Assembly (NCBI GenBank): GCA_035632955.1
Contig: DASQFU010000081.1
Coordinates: 1 to 6,880, forward strand
Direction: 5' to 3'
Length of the DNA stretch: 6,880 bases
Source of the DNA: DASQFU01 sp035632955
GTDB taxonomy: Bacteria > Eisenbacteria > RBG-16-71-46
In this document: one piece after another, positions 1-5,483 of the stretch
Numbering within the stretch: position 1 is the first letter of the stretch
Layout: the number at the start of each line of letters is the position of its first letter
Program-made: the position numbers and the translations under genes
The notes under the pieces: model-generated
What the model saw: only the letters and a program-made list of their open reading frames with translations
Databases searched by the model: none
What the model was told of the DNA's origin: nothing

Positions 1-489
1 CCGCGCCCGATCGGCTGCGCAGTGATCACCGTCAGCGACACGCGTGGCCGGGGCGACGATCCGAGCGGCGACGCACTGGCTCGCCTCTTGGAGCGCGCCG
101 GCCACCGCATCGTGGCCCGCGCCTGGATTCGCGACGAGCCGGGACCTCTGCGCCGGGCCGCCCGCGCGGCCCTCGCGCGGCCGGCGGTGGACGTCGTCGT
201 GGTCACGGGGGGGACCGGTGTCGCGGCGCGGGACCGCACGCCGGAGTCGCTCGAGCCGCTGATGGAGAAACGGCTGCCGGGATTCGGCGAGCGATTTCGC
301 GCGCTCTCGGAGCGCCAGGTCGGCAGCGCGGCCTGGCTGTCCCGGGCGGAGGCGGGCATCGCGCGGGGTCGGCTGCTCGTGCTGCTGCCCGGCTCGACCG
401 CTGCCGTAACGCTCGCGGCGCGCCGGCTGTTGATTCCGGAGTTGGGTCACGTGGTGCGGCTCCTCGGCCGCTTCCCAGGAGGATCGTGA
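1..489 (+). CDS. moaB: MoaB-family molybdenum cofactor biosynthesis protein (5' end outside window)
   Basis: Member of the MoaB/MogA fold family, which binds molybdopterin and, in active members, adenylylates it before molybdate insertion in the cytoplasm. Visible marks are the first strand with VITVSDTR (nt 22-45), DDPSG soon after, the TGGTG loop (nt 205-219) followed by RDRTPE with its acidic residue, PGFGE, and PGST near the C-terminus (nt 388-399). PGST and the overall length fit MoaB better than MogA. The frame is open back to base 1, and the upstream codons (RPIGCA) continue the first beta strand. The GTG at 22 lies inside that strand, so the true start is very probably before the window. 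The 162 codons present would be nearly the whole protein (E. coli MoaB is about 170 aa). The stop is 2 nt before the dcd start, so the two are probably co-transcribed, although their pathways are unrelated. MogA-like activity is possible; E. coli MoaB itself has no clear role. Confidence 0.87.
   Translation, partial: PRPIGCAVITVSDTRGRGDDPSGDALARLLERAGHRIVARAWIRDEPGPLRRAARAALARPAVDVVVVTGGTGVAARDRTPESLEPLMEKRLPGFGERFRALSERQVGSAAWLSRAEAGIARGRLLVLLPGSTAAVTLAARRLLIPELGHVVRLLGRFPGGS
477..482 (+). promoter_or_regulatory. Shine-Dalgarno sequence of dcd
   Basis: AGGAGG lies inside the last codons of the moaB-like gene. It is 9 nt from ATG 492 but only 3 nt from the in-frame GTG at 486. The spacing favours ATG 492 as the dcd start. 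Confidence 0.7.
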
Positions 490-491
490 GC

Positions 492-1046
492 ATGTCGATC
501 AAGTCGGACCGCTGGATCCGTGAGATGTGCCGGACGCATCGGATGATCGAGCCGTTCGAGGACAAGCAGGTTCGCCAAGGGGTGATCTCGTACGGTGTCT
601 CGTCGTACGGATACGACATCCGGATCGCCGACGAGTTCAAGATCTTCACCAACGTCAACTGCACGATCGTGGACCCGAAGAACATGGACCCGGGTTCGAT
701 GGTGGACTTCAAAGGGCCGGTCGCGATCATCCCGCCCAACTCTTTCGCGCTCGGCCGAACCGTCGAGTACTTCCGGGTGCCGCGCAACGTGTTGTGCGTG
801 TGCCTGGGCAAGAGCACCTACGCGCGCTGCGGGATCATCACCAACATCACGCCGTTCGAGCCCGAGTGGGAGGGCTTCGTGACCCTGGAGATCAGCAACA
901 CGACGCCGCTGCCGGCGCGAATCTACGCCAACGAAGGCATTGCTCAGGTGCTGTTCTTCGAGGGCGACGAAGCCTGCGAGACGTCCTACAAGGACAAGGC
1001 CGGGAAGTATCAGGCGCAGCAAGGCATCACGTTGCCGAAGCTCTAG
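492..1046 (+). CDS. dcd: dCTP deaminase
   Basis: Deaminates dCTP to dUTP in the cytoplasm, feeding dUMP and then dTTP synthesis. The 184-aa protein has the trimeric dUTPase-like fold and matches the roughly 185-190-aa Dcd subfamily common in proteobacteria and other Gram-negatives. Signatures are SYGVSSYGYDIR (residues 33-44), GKSTYARCG (106-114), TPFEPEWEGFVTLEISN (120-136) and a C-terminal KYQAQQG (172-178). By alignment with E. coli Dcd, S108, R112 and the general-base glutamate E133 are the catalytic residues. The arginine preceding the catalytic serine in E. coli is Lys here, as in many members of this subfamily. ATG 492 is preferred over GTG 486 because of the AGGAGG spacing. The gene follows the moaB-like gene by 2 nt, so translational coupling is likely. 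Whether the enzyme also has dUTPase activity (bifunctional DCD-DUT) cannot be decided by eye; the mono-functional form is the default. Confidence 0.95.
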   Translation: MSIKSDRWIREMCRTHRMIEPFEDKQVRQGVISYGVSSYGYDIRIADEFKIFTNVNCTIVDPKNMDPGSMVDFKGPVAIIPPNSFALGRTVEYFRVPRNVLCVCLGKSTYARCGIITNITPFEPEWEGFVTLEISNTTPLPARIYANEGIAQVLFFEGDEACETSYKDKAGKYQAQQGITLPKL

Positions 1047-1068
1047 CCGTTCGCCAGGGCCGGTGCGC

Positions 1069-1097
1069 TTGCGGACCCGCGTGGCCCCCGGTAATCT
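1069..1097 (+). promoter_or_regulatory. Candidate housekeeping promoter upstream of nuoI
   Basis: In the 89-nt gap between dcd and nuoI, TTGCGG (1069-1074) and TAATCT (1092-1097) are separated by 17 nt, the ideal spacing for a sigma-70-type promoter. Each box matches only 3 of 6 consensus bases. Transcription would start near 1104, about 30 nt before the nuoI ATG. A similar TTGCG-box with a TAnnnT element precedes the gene at 5484. This is inference from pattern and spacing only. Confidence 0.4.
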
Positions 1098-1135
1098 CCA
1101 CCTCGATCTTCCATACGCAGGTCAGAGGAGCGCGC

Positions 1136-1582
1136 ATGTTCAAGGAGCTCGGCAAGGGTCTCGGGGTCACGCTCGAAAACCTGTTCAAGAAGCCGTTCAC
1201 CGTCCAGTACCCCGACGAGAAGCTGACAATGTATCCGCGGTTCCGCGGATTGCACATCCTGACGCGCCACGAGGACGGTCTCGAGCGCTGCGTCGGCTGC
1301 GAGCTGTGCGCGGTGGCCTGCCCCGCGGACGCGATCTTCGTCGAAGCCGCCGAAAACGATCCCGCCGACCCGAAATCGCACGGCGAGCGCTACGCCAGCC
1401 GCTACGAGATCAACATGCTGCGCTGCATCTTCTGCGGCATGTGCGAAGAGGCGTGCCCCGAGGACGCGATCTACCTCGAGAAGAAGTACGAGCTCTCCGA
1501 CTACGAGCGCGACGCGTTCATCTACACCAAGGACGAGCTGCTGGTCTCGCCCGAGCTCTCGGGCTACCTCCCCGAACGTTAG
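1136..1582 (+). CDS. nuoI: NADH-quinone oxidoreductase subunit I (2x[4Fe-4S] ferredoxin-type)
   Basis: Peripheral-arm subunit of respiratory complex I that carries clusters N6a and N6b and passes electrons towards NuoB and quinone at the cytoplasmic face of the inner membrane. The 148-aa product starts with the membrane-apposed helix seen in NuoI (LGKGLGVTLENLFKKPFTVQYP, roughly residues 5-26). YPRFRGLHIL (33-42) follows. Two CxxCxxCxxxCP motifs come next: C52, C55, C58, C62 and C97, C100, C103, C107. The spacing between motifs, YASRYEINMLRC and the downstream PEDAIYLEKKYEL are typical of NuoI rather than of a free ferredoxin. It is shorter than E. coli NuoI (180 aa), mainly at the C-terminus, but all cluster ligands are present. 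GAGGAG ends 5 nt before ATG 1136, which fixes the start. No other nuo gene is nearby: dcd is upstream and a convergent glycosyltransferase downstream. NuoI therefore probably serves a complex encoded elsewhere. A NuoI-like subunit of a related oxidoreductase is a lesser alternative. Confidence 0.92.
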   Translation: MFKELGKGLGVTLENLFKKPFTVQYPDEKLTMYPRFRGLHILTRHEDGLERCVGCELCAVACPADAIFVEAAENDPADPKSHGERYASRYEINMLRCIFCGMCEEACPEDAIYLEKKYELSDYERDAFIYTKDELLVSPELSGYLPER

Positions 1583-1595
1583 CTAGCCGGGCGCG

Positions 1596-1624
1596 AGTTC
1601 GCGGCGCTCACGTCGCCGCGAGCT
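1596..1624. terminator. Hairpin at the convergent nuoI / glycosyltransferase junction (possible bidirectional terminator)
   Basis: Bases 1596-1606 pair with 1614-1624 as an 11-bp stem with one G-U pair and a 7-nt loop. The stop codon of the minus-strand glycosyltransferase (1608-1610) lies in the loop. Its position between two convergent 3' ends fits a shared transcription barrier, but neither strand has a U-run after the stem. Rho-independent termination is therefore doubtful, and the stem may simply reflect GC-rich coding sequence. Confidence 0.3.
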
Positions 1625-2600
1625 GCTCGAGCAGCCGGTGCGCCAGGCGCTCCCAGCTCCACGGCGCGGCTGCACCGGGCCCGGCGGCGGCCAGACGCTC
1701 GCGAACCGCGCGATCCCGCAGCACGTGCGCAATCCCACGGCGTAGAAAGAACGGGTGACGGATCGGCACCACCCACGCCGTCTGCCGATGGCGGGCGAAA
1801 TCGCGCGTGCCGCTCGGGGTGCACACCAGCGCGGCGCCGCACGCGATCGCTTCCAGCGCGGTGTTGCACCAGCCGGCCTTGCGCTCCGCGGCGACGTACA
1901 CGTGCGCGGACTGGTAGAGCGCGACCAGCTCGGCCTGCGAGGGATTGAGCACGAACCGCGCGTCTTGGACCGGACCTCTGGATGGCAACGGCGCTCCCGG
2001 CCGCGGATCCTGACGATTGTGCGGCTCGACCGCGTCGAACAGCACCACTTCGCAGGGCGGCACGTCCGCCGGCAGCCTGGACAGCGCGCGCAGGATCAGA
2101 TCGGTCCCCTTCTTGGTGCGCGACCTGCGTCCGTTGACCAGCACACGCAGCGGAGCATCGGCGCGGCGCTCGGGCGCGGGATGGAACTGACCGAGGTGAA
2201 TGCCACCCGCGCCATCGAGCACCGGCCGGCCGGTGCGGCGCGCCACGGAGCGACGCAACGCCGATGAGTTGGCGGCGAGGATCACTTCGGGATCGGCGGC
2301 GGCCCGCCCGAGCCCGACGTCCTTCTCGATCACACAGTAGTAGACGTGGCGGGCGGCCTGGTGGGAACGGAAGGCGTCGTAGGTGTGGGTTTCCGCGCAC
2401 AGCGCCAGATCCGCGCTTCGTTCCGTCGCCGCCGCCAGGGGGAGCACCGGGCCCGAATACGGAAGCCAATCCGGGGCGCGACCGTCGGGAACGAACAGGG
2501 TCACGTCGTGCCCCTGACCGATCCAGACGTTGCCGAGCTCGAGGAATCTCCGGACGCCTCCAAACACCCCGACGTGCGGCAGGAAGGTGCTGATGCGCAT
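1608..2600 (-). CDS. GT-B fold glycosyltransferase (GT4-like)
   Basis: Predicted cytoplasmic enzyme of 330 aa that transfers a sugar from a nucleotide-sugar donor; acceptor and product are unknown. The N-terminal half has the acceptor-domain opening of GT-B enzymes: MRISTFLPH, then GGVRRFLELGNVWIGQGHDV (residues 14-33). The C-terminal donor domain has RVLVNGRRSRTKKGTDLIL (152-170), a strand-helix stretch with SQAELVALYQSAHVYV (221-236), and the donor-site segment AERKAGWCNTALEAIACG (238-255), followed by TPSGTRDFA (261-269). The second glutamate of the usual EX7E motif is E250. The first is replaced by A242, with a glutamate three residues earlier (E239). An in-frame TAG five codons upstream rules out an earlier start. 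No Shine-Dalgarno sequence precedes ATG 2600. The gene stands alone on the minus strand, convergent with nuoI and divergent from hsp20. Surface polysaccharide or glycolipid synthesis is likely, but the context does not say which. Confidence 0.85.
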   Translation of the reverse strand: MRISTFLPHVGVFGGVRRFLELGNVWIGQGHDVTLFVPDGRAPDWLPYSGPVLPLAAATERSADLALCAETHTYDAFRSHQAARHVYYCVIEKDVGLGRAAADPEVILAANSSALRRSVARRTGRPVLDGAGGIHLGQFHPAPERRADAPLRVLVNGRRSRTKKGTDLILRALSRLPADVPPCEVVLFDAVEPHNRQDPRPGAPLPSRGPVQDARFVLNPSQAELVALYQSAHVYVAAERKAGWCNTALEAIACGAALVCTPSGTRDFARHRQTAWVVPIRHPFFLRRGIAHVLRDRAVRERLAAAGPGAAAPWSWERLAHRLLEQLAAT

Positions 2601-2640
2601 GAGCCGCGCACGCTAGCAAAGGGCGACGGCACGCTCCAGG

Positions 2641-2696
2641 CGTTCCGGCCCGCAACGCCGCTGCGTTCGGCTACGAAACGAAATCGTTCCGGACCG
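2641..2696. repeat. Pair of 12-bp near-identical direct repeats
   Basis: CGTTCCGGCCCG at 2641-2652 recurs as CGTTCCGGACCG at 2685-2696 with one mismatch, 44 bp start to start (about four helical turns). A partial copy, CGTTCGG, lies at 2664-2670. The pair sits in the divergent control region and could be a regulator's half-sites, but in GC-rich DNA a chance origin is quite possible. Confidence 0.35.
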
Positions 2697-2829
2697 AAAC
2701 GCCCAAGGTATCTCCAGCTCGCACCAAAGACGAACAAACGCGTCAATCTTCTTGGCCAGCAATCGCTTGGGTTAGCCGTTTAGTTCGGCATGCGATCTGC
2801 TTAGCGGGTGCATCGAGATCATGTAGATC

Positions 2830-2878
2830 CGCCGGACAACGCTCCGGCGCGTTCCAACCCCTTCATAGGAGCTCAATC
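2830..2878 (+). promoter_or_regulatory. Structured 5' leader of hsp20, possible RNA thermometer
   Basis: Bases 2830-2836 (CGCCGGA) and 2843-2849 (TCCGGCG) form a perfect 7-bp hairpin with loop CAACGC. Alternatively GCTCC (2841-2845) can pair with GGAGC (2868-2872), which contains most of the Shine-Dalgarno sequence AGGAG (2867-2871) of hsp20. The two helices share bases and exclude each other. Small heat-shock genes in many bacteria carry leader thermometers (ROSE, fourU) that hide the ribosome site at low temperature, so the arrangement is suggestive. However, the hiding helix is only 5 bp with a 22-nt loop, and no ROSE or fourU signature is visible. Confidence 0.3.
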
Positions 2879-3343
2879 ATGACGCTCATGCGATGGAGCC
2901 CGAACCTGAGCTCAGCCCGTGGGCTCGTCACCTTTCACGACCAGATCGACCGGCTGTTCGACAGCGTATTCACACGTGGCTCGATCCGAGGTGACGACGC
3001 TTCCACGCTCGCGCCGGCTGTCGATGTCGAGGAAACCCCGGAGGCGTTCATCTTTCGTTGCGACCTTCCCGGCGTCGCCCAGAAGGACGTCAAGGTCAGC
3101 TTGATGGGCGACACGTTGACCATTCGCGGCGAACGCCTGAACGGGCAGTCCCAGGCACCGCGGTCGGACGGCAACTATCGCCGCGTCGAGCGGAGATACG
3201 GCGTGTTCGAGCGCTCGTTCACGCTTGGCGCTCGGGTGCGCAACGACCAGGTGAAGGCGCAGTATCGGGACGGCGTGCTCGAGATCACGGTGCCGAAGGC
3301 CGAACAGGCCAAGCTGCGTGAGATCGAGGTTCAGGTCGGATAG
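2879..3343 (+). CDS. Small heat-shock protein, Hsp20/alpha-crystallin family
   Basis: ATP-independent cytoplasmic holdase that forms oligomers, binds unfolding proteins and hands them to DnaK. The 154-aa length is normal for a class A bacterial sHSP. The variable N-terminal arm (1-43) contains FHDQIDRLFDSVF. The alpha-crystallin domain runs from about 44 to 142, starting PAVDVEETPEAFIFRCDLPG (46-65), with DVKVSLMGDTLTIRGER (70-86), the strand pair around YRRVERRYGVFERSFTLG (100-117), and the signature RDGVLEITVPK (130-140). The short C-terminal tail carries an I-x-V anchor, I149-E-V151, corresponding to the I-x-I/V motif used in oligomer assembly. AGGAG ends 7 nt before ATG 2879, which fixes the start; the second ATG (2888) is too far from it. 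dnaK follows 97 nt downstream on the same strand, and the two may form one heat-shock transcript. Regulation is discussed under the leader and hairpin entries. Confidence 0.95.
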   Translation: MTLMRWSPNLSSARGLVTFHDQIDRLFDSVFTRGSIRGDDASTLAPAVDVEETPEAFIFRCDLPGVAQKDVKVSLMGDTLTIRGERLNGQSQAPRSDGNYRRVERRYGVFERSFTLGARVRNDQVKAQYRDGVLEITVPKAEQAKLREIEVQVG

Positions 3344-3370
3344 CCGGACGTTCCCGGCGTCGGCAAGCGG

Positions 3371-3407
3371 GCCACGCTGCGCTCCGCGTCCGCGGAGCGA
3401 GCGTGGC
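3371..3407 (+). other. Long GC-rich hairpin between hsp20 and dnaK
   Basis: GCCACGCT (3371-3378) pairs with AGCGTGGC (3400-3407), and CGCTCCGC (3380-3387) with GCGGAGCG (3392-3399). Together they give 16 base pairs interrupted only by one bulged G (3379), closed by a GTCC loop. It begins 28 nt after the hsp20 stop and ends 33 nt before dnaK. No T-run follows, so it is a poor classical terminator. It could protect the hsp20 3' end, attenuate read-through into dnaK, or be an RNase processing site. Confidence 0.6.
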
Positions 3408-3440
3408 ATTCCGCGCAGCGCCGAAAGGTAGGAGAGCACC

Positions 3441-5360
<1,920 letters not shown>

Positions 5361-5381
5361 GCGGTTTATCGGTCACGACAG

Positions 5382-5410
5382 CGGCGAGGGGACGTTCTCT
5401 CCTCGCCGTT
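5382..5410 (+). terminator. Probable intrinsic terminator of dnaK
   Basis: Starting 21 nt after the dnaK stop, 5382-5392 pairs with 5398-5408 in an 11-bp stem (one G-U pair) with a 5-nt loop, CGTTC. The short, interrupted pyrimidine stretch TTCTGCTT (5409-5416) follows. The stem is strong but the U-tract is poor, which is common in GC-rich genomes. A promoter-like element begins immediately after it. Confidence 0.65.
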
Positions 5411-5414
5411 CTGC

Positions 5415-5444
5415 TTGCGCTCGCCCCCGGCGCGCACCTAGTGT
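5415..5444 (+). promoter_or_regulatory. Candidate promoter of the GT2 gene
   Basis: TTGCGC (5415-5420) and TAGTGT (5439-5444) are separated by 18 nt, between the dnaK terminator and the TTG start at 5484. The layout resembles the TTGCGG/TAATCT pair before nuoI. The -10 box overlaps a small inverted repeat, CGCAC-CTAGT-GTGCG (5433-5447), which could be an operator. Consensus match is only partial. Confidence 0.35.
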
Positions 5445-5469
5445 GCGTCGTCGTTCGATGAGCCTGCCG

Positions 5470-5477
5470 AGGAGGAG
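5470..5477 (+). promoter_or_regulatory. Shine-Dalgarno sequence that selects a TTG start
   Basis: AGGAGGAG ends 6 nt before TTG 5484 and 18 nt before the in-frame GTG 5496. An in-frame TAG at 5439-5441 bounds the frame upstream, and no ATG or GTG lies between that stop and 5484 in this frame. The spacing makes TTG 5484 the best start. Confidence 0.7.
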
Positions 5478-5483
5478 CTGCCG

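Larger units (their letters stand above)
2601..2878. other. Divergent intergenic region between the minus-strand glycosyltransferase and hsp20
   Basis: This 278-nt gap is clearly less GC-rich than the flanking genes, especially 2670-2830, as expected for a control region serving both directions. It holds a short direct repeat (2641/2685), an inverted repeat AACGA-AA-TCGTT (2677-2688), a possible minus-strand -10 box TAGCGT (2615-2610), and the structured hsp20 leader (2830-2878). For the plus strand the best promoter guess is TTAGCG (2801-2806) with TAGATC 17 nt further on (2824-2829), which is weak. I see no CIRCE operator (TTAGCACTC-N9-GAGTGCTAA) and no CTTGAA/CCCCAT sigma-32 pair. No small coding gene is supported. 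Confidence 0.6.

Noticed and set aside
527..1135. An N-terminal extension of nuoI back through dcd in the same frame
   Set aside because: The upstream translation is a shadow of dcd. NuoI homology begins at ATG 1136, which has a well-spaced GAGGAG.
1579..2655. A 358-codon alternative minus-strand frame over the GT-B gene
   Set aside because: It is Arg/Ala-rich with no motif. The neighbouring minus-strand frame (1608-2600) encodes a coherent glycosyltransferase.
2766..2865. Possible CIRCE or sigma-32 site upstream of hsp20
   Set aside because: No TTAGCACTC/GAGTGCTAA inverted repeat is present. The only CCCC-rich -10-like string (near 2857) would place the transcript start at the Shine-Dalgarno sequence and has no CTTGAA partner.
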